A stretch of 64,000 bases of DNA from Archegozetes longisetosus (Eukaryota; Arthropoda; Arachnida; Sarcoptiformes; Trhypochthoniidae), in assembly GCA_018873245.2 (NCBI GenBank), contig JAEMBT020000005.1:290001-354000 (forward strand). Direction: 5' to 3'. The notes under the pieces were generated by a model. It worked only from the letters and a program-made list of their open reading frames with translations. It searched no databases and had not been told where the DNA came from. The position numbers and the translations under genes were made by a program. How positions within the stretch are numbered: position 1 is the first letter of the stretch; each line of letters begins with the position of its first letter. Positions 48,921-62,653 of the stretch are shown in pieces.

Positions 48921-51900
48921 TCATTTACACTCAAACAATTGTAACAAATCAGATAAAGTACATAACAATCGTTCGCATCCATTGTCTACAATTGATTCCG
49001 AATCACTGCTATCACTATTCTCTTGCTGCACGACTGAGTTTTTACTGCCTTCCATTTCAAATGATTCCTCTTTGGTTTTGCGACGCTTTTGCGGAGTTTC
49101 ACCTTAAATTGTTTCACATCAAGTTATTTAAATTCAGTTCAATAAATCATTAAAAAACAGACAATTAGTACCTGTTTCTGACTTGGTCTTTTCATCGCAT
49201 TTGTCTTTCAATTTCTTCAACGTTTCACTAAATGTGCTAAAAATATCGTCCGATAAATTAGCTGGCATTTGATTCAAAAATACTAAATGTACTGCCCGTA
49301 AGTCCTGAAAACAATGAAAGTTATTCATTAGTAATTCAAATGGTAAACTAGAAAAATATAGAATTAATACCCCATTCAGTTGTAATATTTGTTTGTCAAT
49401 ATCAAGTGTATTGAATATTTGGCAAAATGCTTTGATAAGTGACAAAACTTGATTTATTAGAGTTGGAGTTAAAATACTTTTGTGAATCTGAAATGAAATA
49501 TGAAAAATAAGTTCAGATAAAGCATTTAATGCAATCAATAATGATCAATCGATGTATACTTTTGGCAAATAGTGTTTGAGCAGTTCATAAGTCAGTTCAT
49601 TATTAAGGAATCCCCGCTCTTGTGTTAAAGTTGATGAAATATAGTCTTTGAAATAACTGGTAGAACACAAATTGTCGACAAAACTTTTAGCCGATTCGTC
49701 GGATTCCATATTTATCAAATCGAGGTATAATTTTGGGAAAATGGCTACATGAAAGTGAAGACTTTCAAGAGCAGCCGCTGAGCCTTTAACAAAAATAAGA
49801 TGTATTAATGATTGAATAGTTAATAAATAAAACCTATTTAAAACAAAGACGATTATTAAAAGGTGACTTACAGAGTCCTACGAGATCACTAGAAACTAGT
49901 TTATGCTGAACTGCAACACGACATATGGCATCTATAAAATGGTAATAAGGCTCGAAATAGTCAGCGATCGCACGATCGTAGTCACGGTCAACACCTCTCT
50001 GCACTTCAAGCATTTTCGGGTTAAAACACATTTGAAATATTGGACGAGACGGACGAACACTCGATTTGGTGAGCATTACTCGCTGTCCACGACGTGGAAA
50101 GTATGGACCAGCTATGACTGATTGTTAGATAAAAAATCAAATTTAATTTAAGGTGTTGCACAACTTCGTCAAGAAAATGAACAGTTAAATATTTAGCTTA
50201 CACGTCTGTGTTTGTTCTGCACAACTAATGTGTTGTAAGCCCAAGAGTTGTACTAATAATGGCAAGAATTCGTTGGGATATATTTTGATCATTTCTGTCA
50301 ATACATCTGCAAGTAAACATTGAATTTAATAAAACGATGCAAAAAGAGACTCAAAAGATTGACCGAATTACCCAAGCATGCGATCCTGACTTGGGATGGC
50401 GTATAAGAATTGACAAGCAATATATTTTTTCTCATAATGTCTGCCTGATCTCTCCAATTATTCTTAATATCTCTCAACTGAATCTGTTCCGAATTATTAG
50501 CCAACGTTTTTAGTAAATCTACAATAATTTTAAGTAATTCTACTAATTCGTTAGTGATATGGCAGGCAGTGGCCTCGTGAAACATCATATGCATTGCATG
50601 AAATGATTGAAACAAATTCAAAAGACCATTGTTCTGAAGCACAAAAATGCGATCTTCTTCAGTCTCGACCAATATCGAGAGTGCAGTAATCAGTGTTGCC
50701 CACGAAGATCTCACATCTACTGATGTTAAATACATTTGAATTGTTACTCTCTTGAATTGTGTTATTTCCCGCAACTCTTGTTCTGATGAGTCCGGGTGAG
50801 TAGCAACAAATATTTTCATCAATTTGAACAATTCCTGAACTGCCAATTGGTATTGTGTTATATATGGAGTGATATTCTTGAAGGCCCACTGAATGTTCTG
50901 ATGCATAGCTAACAGTCTAGTGAAAGTTCTGGACTGTTGACAACATAGTCGTAAAAGTCCGTAATAGTTGGGAAGCATCATCTTATTAAAGAAAACAACT
51001 TCTTGATCGTCATGATCTGCCAGAATGTAATTGAATGCTATGTTTTTGGTCACGTGTGGGTTCTGTATAATGCATTTAACATTTTCAGGGCAGTCTTGAC
51101 ATGCCATATACCAAAACATAAGTAATGCTTGCTTGTTGTGATGTATTGAAATTGCGGGCTCTGACAACTTAGGCTGAAATAAGTTCCACAGATCGTTAAA
51201 ATATTGCACTAATGCTACTTTCTGTCGCTGAGATATCAGACAATAGGACATAACTATGAAATAAGAGGTTAACTTTTGGGTTCCGTGAGTTTGCGGATCC
51301 GCGTACACTTTGACGCGTTTTAATAATTGAAGTAAAATATTGTAAATCTGATCTATTATTACAACTGCTTCATTACTAAAATCGTATTCCTTAACACTGG
51401 CATATGGAAGGGGACGCGAAGGTCGATAATTCTGTCTAAAACTATTGTTAGGAACTAATGATATTAAAAGCTGTGCTGCACTCGAACGAACTCTCATATT
51501 TGAATGCGCCACAAGAAAGTAAAGAATCCAAGTATCGAGACTCTGCAGAACCCAAGCGTTGGCCACTTTATTGCGCGGAACTTGAGCCGTCAGCCATTCT
51601 AGAGTTTGGAGAGGAGCCTGTTCTGCGATTTCCCAAATTCGAGGCAGTATCAAATTAGAAAACGGGGAAAGTCCTGGAGTTATGCCTTAATGTTGAAAAA
51701 AAGTGAATTTAACAATTTCTATTCAATACTATAATCGATTTTTTGAAAATTCACAATTAAATAGCAAAATCATTACCGATTTCGACAAGCATTGAAAGTA
51801 TCTTAAAGAATGGTGTACTAGTGTCAGGGAATCGAGTGATCGATGTGAATATCATATTAATGATCATGATGGCGAAGTGATCATTCCATCTGCAGAGCGA

Positions 51901-54900
51901 ACAAATCAAATTACAAGTTTGTCGTAAATTTATATTATCGCGAATTTGTTGCTGAAGAAATGGAAATGACTTTCCGCTAGCAATCGATTCATAATCGCGT
52001 TCAGAAAGTCGAAGTCTATTATCTTTGCCACGAGATTTTTCGACTAGAAGAGCAACCAATGTAATCATTTTGTCAAGTGAGGCTGGCTTTGGGAACTTGT
52101 CGTCCATAACAGATCCTATGTTATGTGGTAATTGCGGTCTTTGATTGTAGGCATTAGAGCCCGAATATCCCGCATTACTGGAATCATTATACCCTTCTTC
52201 TTCGTCTTCTTCTTCATCTTCACTCATAACTTCGACATAATCATTAGCACTTTTTCCGCAATGTCCCATATAGAATGATACCACTGTTGAGATGGCTTCA
52301 ACTGCTAGTAAGAACTTACATTCTTCGTCGCCTTGTTTTGCAAATTCACATAAAAATGCAAAATATTCTGTCAAATGTTTTAGGTGTGGTTTTGCGTTCA
52401 AATTTTCAATACTGATCAGAGACAACAATTTACGAATAAATCGTGTGACGCATGAAAATCTTCCGACATGTGTTATAACTTCTAAATCATTTGAATCGTC
52501 GCTGTCATCGCTCAACGGTTGCAAATAAAGTGGTGCTTGAGTTGGCTTCAACTGAACGATTACGTGAATACACAATCGCTGGAAAAGTTGTCGAACCATT
52601 TGATTGGAACATCGAAGTAGTATCTGGATCGACCACCAGTCGTCTTCTGCCAAGTGATCCATAAGCCATTCACACGCCTGTTGTGATGAATTAAACTGTT
52701 TAGTGAGTAATTCAATCCAATTGGCAATCGTTGGCTTCTCCTTAGCGTGAATTAGTGTCTCCAGTACGAAAGAAGTGGCCAAACGAGCAGATAATAGCGT
52801 GATCTTGGATGAAGAGTTGGCAGGCAAAGTTTGCGGAATATAACCACATACTTGCCACATAAAGTCAAAGTACGTGTGTTCAAAGATTGATTTATCACGT
52901 AAAAATGATATGTTGTCCTCGCAAATCCAATCCGACAGATCTGTAGCCAATTCTACTGATGTATTGATTTTGTCCTCACGTTCGTCTTTGTTTTTGTCAA
53001 TTCTTTCGTAGAACAGCATATAAGCAGAATTCGTTTTTTCAAAACTAAAATCCATAAATTTGTCAGTGACCTAAAAATAAATTACAGAACCAAATGTTTG
53101 ATAAGTTAATCGAACTGAGTCAACTTTAAATAGTAATTTCTTATTGAATCAGCTGATTGAGTAAACAAAATACCTGATCATATGTTTTGCTCGTCATTTC
53201 TCCTCCAAAGCATTCGGCGGGTAATTGCGTTTTATCGAATGGCTTGACTTCTGCGTCATTGAACAAATACCACTTATCTTTAGCCAAACCGGGCGCTTCT
53301 CTTTCGCGAATGAATGAGTAATAGTGTCCACCATCAGCAGTTCCGGTGTGAACAGTGACACCAATCAATTCATACTCAGTGCTACTATCTTGAGCCACAC
53401 TATCATCATTGAGTTTGCTTTCATTACATTTCATATTAGTATTGCTTTCATCTGTGTCTTTATCTTTGGCATTTATTAAGTTCTTTTCAAGATACGGAGC
53501 CATATCTAATTGCAGTGGAAATGAGAAATGGGTATTGACTTTCTCCTTAGTCATAGTAACCATGTTGAACGTGTATCTCATCGTGTTGAAACACAATATT
53601 TTTGGTAAGTTTTTAATACAGGCTCTTTTTTCTGCGCGAACCTAAAAATACGAATGATTCAAATTTTTTATTATCAGAGTTTAAATGTCATTATATTGAT
53701 GTAACACAAACAACGTATGGATTAAGGTATGTTATTCTAAATAAACTTACTTTTCGTCCACAACGCGAACAGTTATACATATTATCGCCTTCGAGAGTAT
53801 CTTTAACTGTAATTTCATCGAGAGATTCGTACAAGTTTCTCATATCCGCGACTTGGCATCTCAAAGTGTAAAACTCTTCAGTTGTTTGACTGATATGCGG
53901 ACAATCGAGTGAAACCACATTATTAGATAAGGAACCACTGAAAAGTCTTTTAACTAATTCTTTCAGTTCAACAGTCATCTCTTCTAATTTGGAGATCAAA
54001 TCAGTAAAAAACTCTGTCATATCTTTCTGCTCTCCAGTATTGAGCGGCTGGTGATCCATAGTATAGACTTTACAGAAACTCTTCGGATTATATGCCTTGC
54101 GTTCAGATTCGAGAAGAAAAACAAACATTTTCTGCAATTCTTTTAAAGTTGACTCGTGTTTAACTACTGATGACGGATTAGTTGAAAGTACGGTATATCT
54201 GGCCTCTGGTATCATATAGAGGTGTTGCATACATGAAGCCATGTAACAGGTCGCACCTAAAGTCAAATTCAATTTTTACAAATCATATTGCAATTCAGTA
54301 GGTTTGCTTTCGAAATATCGAAACAACTATTACAATAATAAATTACAAGATTTACCTAAGTTTGTCAGTCCCACATAACCGCATTCAGATCTGCAGTCAT
54401 CATGGGGCCAATAATCCCAAGGATATGGAGTCACACGACCAGACAGTTCGGGGTTATGCTGATCCATCATTAAATTGACCAGTACATCATAATTATCTTC
54501 AGCACCTTTTATCAGCTCAACTAGAAGATCGAAAGCTGCCGAACGAGTGGACGGAGATTTACATTTAGGCAAATGCTTTTCGATTTGATTAGGTAATGCA
54601 AACAAACAGTCAAATATTTCAGACACAAATTTTCGACCTTCCTTCGAGTATTTGAACGAAGGATTATGCTTTAATGTCACAGTTAATAATGCGATTAAAC
54701 CACGAAGACCTTCGTCCTCCACAGTGTTGTGCCTTGTTTCACGTATTTCTCTGGCAACTATTGCTTCTGATACATAAGTGCAAAGGCCTTCCAGATCCAC
54801 TTCATGCGAATTTTCGCTGATCTGTTGAGAATCTAACGAATCAACTAAACGACAAACTAACCAAAAGTAGTCCTTACAACCAGGACCGTATGGCTCTTTG

Positions 54901-57900
54901 TCCGGTATAAGTATGTCTTCACTTTCAGACACTTTGGGCGCTCTCATTGATTGCGCAACTTTAAGGAAACTGAGCAAAGAATTCAATAGTTGAGGAATAA
55001 ATATATGACCAGTCTTTCCATCGGTAGTAAAACCAAGACATAAACGATAAAAACCAGTACAGGCTTCACGTCTGATAGCAGGGTCAGGATCGTCCAGAAC
55101 CAACTTCTTCAGCAATTGATCCAAATTTTCTGACTGGTATAAAGAAGTGCGTATTTGTGGGTCAGAGAACGCCCATGAAATTAAGAAAGTCATGGTATGG
55201 TGAACCACTTGAGCCCTGCCCCAAAACCCTGTATGATATGTCTGATTAACATCAGAACCTTTTGTTGTCGCTTCGTTTAGAATAGTCAGCAAAACGCGTA
55301 ACATCGAGTCGACGTCTCGTATCATTAATAACAATTTTGAGTTCAATTGAGGCACTAATAACTTATCCATTGATCCTTTGCGAGAACGCTTTGCTTTGCG
55401 AACTATTTCTGTGATAATCGTTGGTGCTTGAGGTGTTGGCAAGTGATCGCCATTTGATGACTTTTCATCTTCTGTCTTATTAGTACTACTGCTATCACTT
55501 TTCGATGGTATTGGATTCACACCGAATTGATAGATGAGTTGCAGAAGTGATGCCAAACAGTCCTGTTTCCACTCATTCCAATCGTCGCCGTCACCCGATT
55601 GCAGAACACCGCTCACAAAGATATCAAACAAGTGTTGAAGTCCTCCACAATCTATGAACTTTTGCGTCCAAAGTTTACAATTACGTCTTAAAGATTCAAC
55701 GATTTGACACGAATACATCAACTTTTGGGGACTTGAAGGCGATAACAGATTATTAAACAAATCAGATATCGGTTGTTGTGATGTTGATGGAGTCGTTGTC
55801 TCGAGGCTTTCATCTCCTTCACTAACAGATATTGACTGAAAACATTCCAATAGGTTCGGTGATGTCGGTAATAGTTGTATTATTTCCCAAACGCGTCGCG
55901 ACAAAACCTGAGCTTTGATATGTGACGAGGTCTTTAGAGCTCCCAACTGTTGCATTAAGGAAAACAATTGTTCGAAATTTTGAGGCTGTAATAATAGAAT
56001 GGATGGAATTCGTTCTTTTGGTGGTGGCGGTAACATTGATGCTGGTTCTGTTTGGTCACGAAATTTACGAAAAGATCGGGCCATTCCTACAGAAACGAAC
56101 ACTATTTGCATATCTTTGAAACCTACTTCAGCTAACTGTTTTTCATCGAAATCATGGGTTATTTCTTGACCTGAAAAGATTATCATATTTACGATTTTAG
56201 TAATAAAAAATGAGATAATGATTCATATTTGGATCTTAAAACGATAACCAGGTCACAATTCGATGCATACCTTGTGTCAAAAGTCTGAGCGGACCGTCGT
56301 TTATAGTTCCGGGACTGAAGTTAGAAAAACTTGGCCTCTTTTCAACATTTTCTTCATACTTTTTGATCTGATCTTCCCACCAGTGCTGTATTTCTGCGCG
56401 CAATTCTCCGACATAGTCAGTGCTTTGCATCTCAAATGTCTTCCTATCTGGAAGTGATGCCGGTTGACACGATATCCTTAACAAACAACCTGTTCTTTCT
56501 TTTGTTCTATGACTCAACAATTCGGTGTCACCATTCAATTGCCATCGCCTGAAATTATATGCATAACGGCTGCGAAAACCTTCTAGATGTGTTTTAAGTA
56601 ATACAACTGCTCGTTGAATAATAGTTAAATTCTTCTCTTCGTTTTCATTCAAATGCTTTGATGCGGTTTCTAAATAGTCCATACATTGTTTGATGAATTC
56701 TTCTTCTTTTTCCAATCGTGATGAATGCGGCTGTAAATTAATGTAATAGTTGTTTAAATGTCTAATAGCTGTCATCGAGACGTCAGTATTAGAGCATCGA
56801 AGCGCAATATCCCATAACTGCTTGATTGCTACCGAATCTATTGAATCGCTAGTTCTGCTGCTTAGTTGAGACAGTAAACAACCTGACAGTGTTTGTAACA
56901 ATTCCAATGCCATCATTGAAAAGCTTTCTGGAGACAATTGTGGCAGCTTTTCTATGAGAATGTGGTGCAACATATCTATGCCTAAGCCGTGTTGGTCTCG
57001 AGAGCGTACTTGACCTGCCATTGATTTCATGTAAGATTCAGTTAATAAAATTGATACATTTCAAAAATCATTCTCGAATCATAAGGTTCTCACCTAATAA
57101 CCAATTGAACAGTTCGTCAGCAGATTCTGGATCAGTGGCAAGAGTTGACCACAAAATATCTATCTGTTCTTGACTCAGACGAAAATTGTCTGGAGATCCG
57201 GCACAGGAAAACACAAAACTCAAAAAGTTGAGTCGAGTTTGTATTTCTTCGGTATGAGAATACATATCATTACTATTTATACTACAGTCAGACTTGTTAG
57301 AACATTTTTTCCTATTTTTACTATAGATTATTAAATTACTAAAAAAATGTTTCAACATTTGTCGCTCTTTATCAGCCCATAATAGGATCTGATGCGTATC
57401 CATTCCTCCTCTGTATTGTTGAAACGACATCAAAAATTTAGGTAATAGTCTGAGAGAAGTATTCACTGAATAATTTTTAGATAAATTATCTAAACAGCCG
57501 TCGATAAACTTCATTCTAATACGTCTATCACTAGACCAACAAACAGTATTCCAAAAGATTTTCTCAGTTTCGTGAGACAATCCTTCAGCCAACTGATGAA
57601 TCATATCGTCCTGTAGTAAATCCCAGAGAAGTGTACGTCCAGGTTTGCAAACGTTTTCAATCGACAGATCTACTAATTCATTCTCTTCATTGTTGTCTTT
57701 ATTTTTATCAGATGTTTTTTCCCCTACTTCTGACTTATCCTGACTTTCAGGCTTTAGTTGTTTTTTAACAACTTGTTGTGCAATCGAAGCTAACTTATGG
57801 GCAGCCGACGATTTATTTGCACTATCGATATCATCAAAGTACTGATCACTACAACCACTGCTCGTCACATCAATTTGTGTCAACTCAGTGTCCGATTCTT

Positions 57901-60793
57901 CTCCTTCAAAGTCTGCCATATTTTTCTCACTAAGTCTGCTATTTTGAGAACTTGCGTACGAGTTATCATCACTAATGTCATCATCATTTTTGTTAAGAGC
58001 CTCAGTTAACTTGACCAACTTTTCCATCACATCAGGAGTTTGTGATTCTGCATTAATAGTTGAATCGTTATCATTACTAACACCGAATTTTGCTTCCAAT
58101 TCTGGTTCATTTTTCAACTTGAAATTAATTCGATCTGTAAATGTCAAATCTGCTTTCAATTATACTTTCAAGATATGACAAAATTCAATCAAAATATCAA
58201 TTAATTACTCACTCATAAAAGTATGGCTTCTCATGCCTTCATTATCTTTAGCATCGGTTTTACAGCTATTGTTATCTTCACAGTTGGTCTGCTGTTGATT
58301 GTTAAAACTATTATCTCTATGAATGGCAGCCACGACGTCTCGTACAGCAATAGGAACTAAATCATTACTCGACGAATTGCTATAATTGCCAACTAATGCC
58401 TGGTGCAGACGCGCCGATCTTATTTTCTCGTCATGAATGTCAGGGATAATGATTTCTTCGTCATCACTCTCCGAAGTGCCATCAGAGCTGTCATCGCTAT
58501 TACTATTATTATTACTACTACTGATATTACACAAACGATTCTTATTTTTGTTACTAAAAACAGGTGTTGTGACGATAGGTTGAGCCACATCGACATCATA
58601 TTCGTCATCATCGTCTTCATCATCGCTGCCATCGACTGAACCGCTCGAAGAACTTGACTCACCATTGTGTCTGCTCTTTTGGCTTGATCCAGGAAGTATT
58701 GTGAAGATAGGACTTCGAACTAGAGTCAGATCTTCCAGCATTTTGACAGATGAAACAGGATTCACATTAGACATCATGTCCGCTGCAATGTTTGTTTGGC
58801 CCCAAATATATTTCAATAGTTGAGATGCAAGCACTAACGTCTGTTCGGTGTGTTCTTTAGGCTCCAAATTTCGTAAAAGCCAATAGAGATGCAAGACTGG
58901 TTTCATTTTTAAATTCTTAATCAATGGCAACAGTATATCGAGTACTTGTCGACCGCAATGTTTCATTTGGGAGGCCGACCAAATTACGTCTATGTGTTCG
59001 ATAGTTATTTGTGAGGCGACAAAATTTAGCACAATATGACTTTGTTTAATCACTTCTACGTGAGAATTAGGACCAAATATGTGTTCTATTATCTTATTAT
59101 CGATCACCCAGTTCGCCAACTCTTCACCCATTGAATCAGCGTTAGGATTACCGATACCTTAACGGAAAGAAAAACAGATTAAACCAATGCTTACCACTGT
59201 CTGGATAGCAATCAATATTTTCATCAAAAATATTTCAATATTCAAGTTTTAGAGAGTGGCATAATTTTTGAGTGATCGCTAGTTGGGAAAATTATCATTT
59301 AGAAAATATAATTAATATAAATACCGGCTGCTTCTGCCTGACACAGTTCTGAATAAATGCTGATATAATTATTGATTTGCGCGATTCCTGTCAGTCTCAT
59401 AGTAAGTGTTGAAGAAGTAAAGTACTTGAGTGCAAGAGTCAGACCTTCTTTATCAGCGCTACCGTTACGCAAATCAATGTGTTCTTTAACAACAGACCAA
59501 ATGAACTCAAACATAGTTCTATTGTTCATAATTCTCAGGTCTTTATCGGGAACTTTACACAAATACTCGATAACATAAGTGCGTAATGAGACTAGCTTTT
59601 GGGTTATTATATTCGAATTAATCCATGGCTTCAGATTATGAATCACAGCAATCATGGCGTGAGCCAAAGATAGTGGCAGTCGTTCTGGTGTTCCGTTTGC
59701 GAAACATTCGACAAATAGATCGATGCCATCGGAATCACAAAAGAATACTATATTTCTCAGTAGATATAGTGGGAGATCGAGTTCTGATACTTCACAATAT
59801 GCAGAAATCAATTGCACTTCTTTTGGTGACGGATCGTCACTACGAGTGTTCACCGAGTGCTTATGTGCCACATATAGAGGAAATGTCACGTGAAATGCCT
59901 ATTGAAAAATTATTCAGTTTTGTCTTAAGTTCATCTACATTTCAACATTAAGTGATACCTTTGAGGCTAAATGCAAGAGTCGTTCGCGATCTTCGTTAAC
60001 CCAATCATCAAAATAGTTATTCAGTAGTTTTTTATTGAGATTTGGCTTCTTAGTAACTGTCAGTTCTTTGTCATCAGACTTTGTCTGGGATTCAGTTTCA
60101 CTATTATTATGATCGCTTTCAGCACCATTATCAATTTTATTCGATTCTTGCAATGAAATCGATGTCACTCTCAACAGATTGATAGTCGTTGATATAATAG
60201 ATTGAACTAAACTATTAAAACGGTTGTAATTTCGTTGATCTTTGTAGCAACAAATACAATGCCTGAAAAATCAACAAACATTATTCAATAATGTTATAAG
60301 TATTAATCAGCATTTATCAAGACTAATATCTAAGGAAAAAATCAAGACATTATACTTGATATCATATATCAAAATATTGATGTCTTTGTGTTCAAATTTA
60401 GTTCTATATGAAATCAAGACTAAAAACCAAAACATGAAAAGACTCTAATCAACTAAAACGACGATTTACAGTTAAAATATTAGAAAACTGTCGTTTATTA
60501 AATACCTTTGAGTCCAAGTGTTCACATAATTTATTATTAAATTTAATTCATTCTTTCCAATTAGTAATGATTTACTGCTCTTATTGTTAATGCTTTTGTT
60601 GCCAGAATTGGTTTCTTGATTCTCATCTAAATCAGAAATCAATTTAATTTAATTAAAAACATGTCATATCAATTAATAGCAATAATAAAAGAAAAACAAA
60701 ACAAAGAAAAAACAATTAATTTTGAGGTAAAAATTGGAATAATTGCTTACATTTAGCGATAAGTTCTATTATATCATTGCAAATGTCGCACAT
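48921..60793 (-). CDS. Usp34: Ubiquitin carboxyl-terminal hydrolase 34
   Basis: Eighteen minus-strand exons join in phase to about 3396 aa (human about 3546): 60793-60751, 60626-60506, 60262-59959, 59898-59325, 59157-58213, 58149-57094, 57014-56271, 56170-54356, 54256-53751, 53641-53174, 53070-51777, 51685-50372, 50306-50202, 50117-49872, 49783-49560, 49487-49371, 49304-49172, 49102-48921. The protease has NLGATCYMAS (catalytic Cys about 1871), a zinc CxxC (CSRC) and GGHYYSF (His about 2142). The N-terminus MCDICNDIIELI and WTQRHCICCYKD match vertebrate USP34. The large flanks are helical-repeat-like, with an acidic Ser/Asp-rich insert around 58400-58650. USP34 deubiquitinates axin and other targets in Wnt signalling and DNA repair. 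The gene is divergent from the GATA gene. Confidence 0.95.
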
Positions 60794-62341
60794 GTTTACT
60801 ATTATTATTGAATATGAAGTAATTTGTGATCAATTTGTTGTTCAAGTAGTTATTTAATTGATTTGATTTGAAAAATAACACATTTTATCATAAAAGAGAG
60901 TGAAAGCCCTTTTCACAGATTTGTTTCATTTTAGTCTGTCTGAAAGTCATATTCAATGTATTAGTGTTGATGTCATCCAATCCTTACATTTCGAGTCGAT
61001 TCATTCATATTGTTATTCAGTTTTGTACTGAAAATACGTCATATAAAACAAACTTTTGTAAATTTGCTTTTCGTCGTTTTAATACTCAATTACTGAACTA
61101 ATACTGAACTAAATTACTGTACTAAACTCATTTTTGGTACTAAAATTTGTAAATTTGTAAATTTTAGTAAATGATTAAGTTGAAAAATGACAATCTAATA
61201 AATGTTTATTTATTTATTCATCGTATCGTTTGTTGTGATAACGTAGTTTCTCAAACTAAATCCAATTTTACTTTTGATTGTATTAAACAAGTTTACAATT
61301 AAATTCTATTATTAAGTAAATGTGTTTCTGTTTTTATGAGTTAAATGAAACCGTAATTTCAATCAGATTAGAATAGAATTGACGTCAAACTCAGTTACAA
61401 TGAATTTGACCTGAGAATATGATCATTTTTCAATTTGTTTTGATTAGTAATTAAAAATGATTTTTACAACTCATTTAATTCGTTCAAATTTGAACAAATA
61501 CTAACTTTGAATTATGTTATATTTGAGGCAAAATGCTGTTTTGAGTTAAATAGACAACTCTTACTGATGACTATTGTCAATTTGAAGTCATTTACTCGCT
61601 ATGAAACTCGACACTCAAAACTTTTCTAACAATTGTCTCAACTGAAAAGTGAAGTGAATGAACACTTTCGCGTCTCATTTCATATAGTTGCTGCATCTCT
61701 TACCGGACGCAAAGTCATTTCAAAAGTTGCACAAATTACTAAAGACTTTGTTTTAATCAACTGTTTTGAGCTTAAAACAAACGAGTGCTGAACAAATTCA
61801 ATTGAAAGATATTGAGAATAACTGGGAATGAGGCGAACCAAATATCAAATAAAAATGACCAGAGATATAATACTTGTCAATTGTAGATAATAAATGCAAA
61901 CTCTTTTTCTTATTTATTACAATTGTTTTAGTGTAAATCAGTTTTACAGTAACTTATCGAAAAAATTGGTTAATTACTTAATTATATTGGATGCGATTCT
62001 TGTTGTTGCAAAAGTGCTTTAACTGTATAAACAGTCATTTTATTTCAAGATATTATGGGGGGTTTCAGATAGTTTGTAGAAAATTGAAACATTTTGAAAA
62101 ACATTAGGTTTCATGCACTGATTCAAATGCTTATGATTTTAATAGTTGTTATGTACTTCAAACTTTAATTAGTCTGCAGACTAAAAATTGTATAAATTGT
62201 GGAAACTGGAATCAAATTTGATTTGTCATTAGCAGAGTTGGATGTTTGGAAAGCAGAACCACAACTAGTTCTAAGTTGAGAAATAGAGCCAACACCAGTG
62301 TTAACATTGAAAGTCAGTATTGAGTGAGCGCATGCTTTCTG
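60794..62341. other. Divergent intergenic region USP34/GATA
   Basis: AT-rich 1.9-kb region that should hold both promoters. No coding sequence was recognised; a 72-aa frame at 62165-62383 (minus) was not supported. Confidence 0.55.
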
Positions 62342-62520
62342 CTTATCAAAAATGCATATAAAGACATGTGCTTTGCTTAGCATTGAGATAAGCGATTGTT
62401 AGACTTGTAAACAAAACCTATATTTTAAAAGTCAATCATTATATGACTAACACTTATGCAGAATATTATGTAAATATTACACATTATAATGAAATACACG
62501 CCTTATTATAGATCTTATCT
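62342..62520. promoter_or_regulatory. Cluster of GATA-factor binding sites
   Basis: Three good WGATAAG matches lie upstream of the GATA gene: CTTATCA at 62342-62348, AGATAAG at 62386-62392 and CTTATCT at 62514-62520. They are 134-312 nt before the ATG. In AT-rich DNA some are expected by chance. Confidence 0.4.
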
Positions 62521-62653
62521 ATAATTGTGTCGTTTCGCTATCAATGCATTAAATACTTTTATAGCTAAATAGTATTAGATTTAATATAATATCACATCTA
62601 TTTCATATCATTTTATCATTTATTTGTTGTTAATAATAAGAATAATCCATAAA

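Noticed and set aside
62165-62383. 72-aa minus-strand frame between USP34 and GATA
   Set aside because: Lies in the expected GATA promoter and covers candidate GATA sites; no family features.
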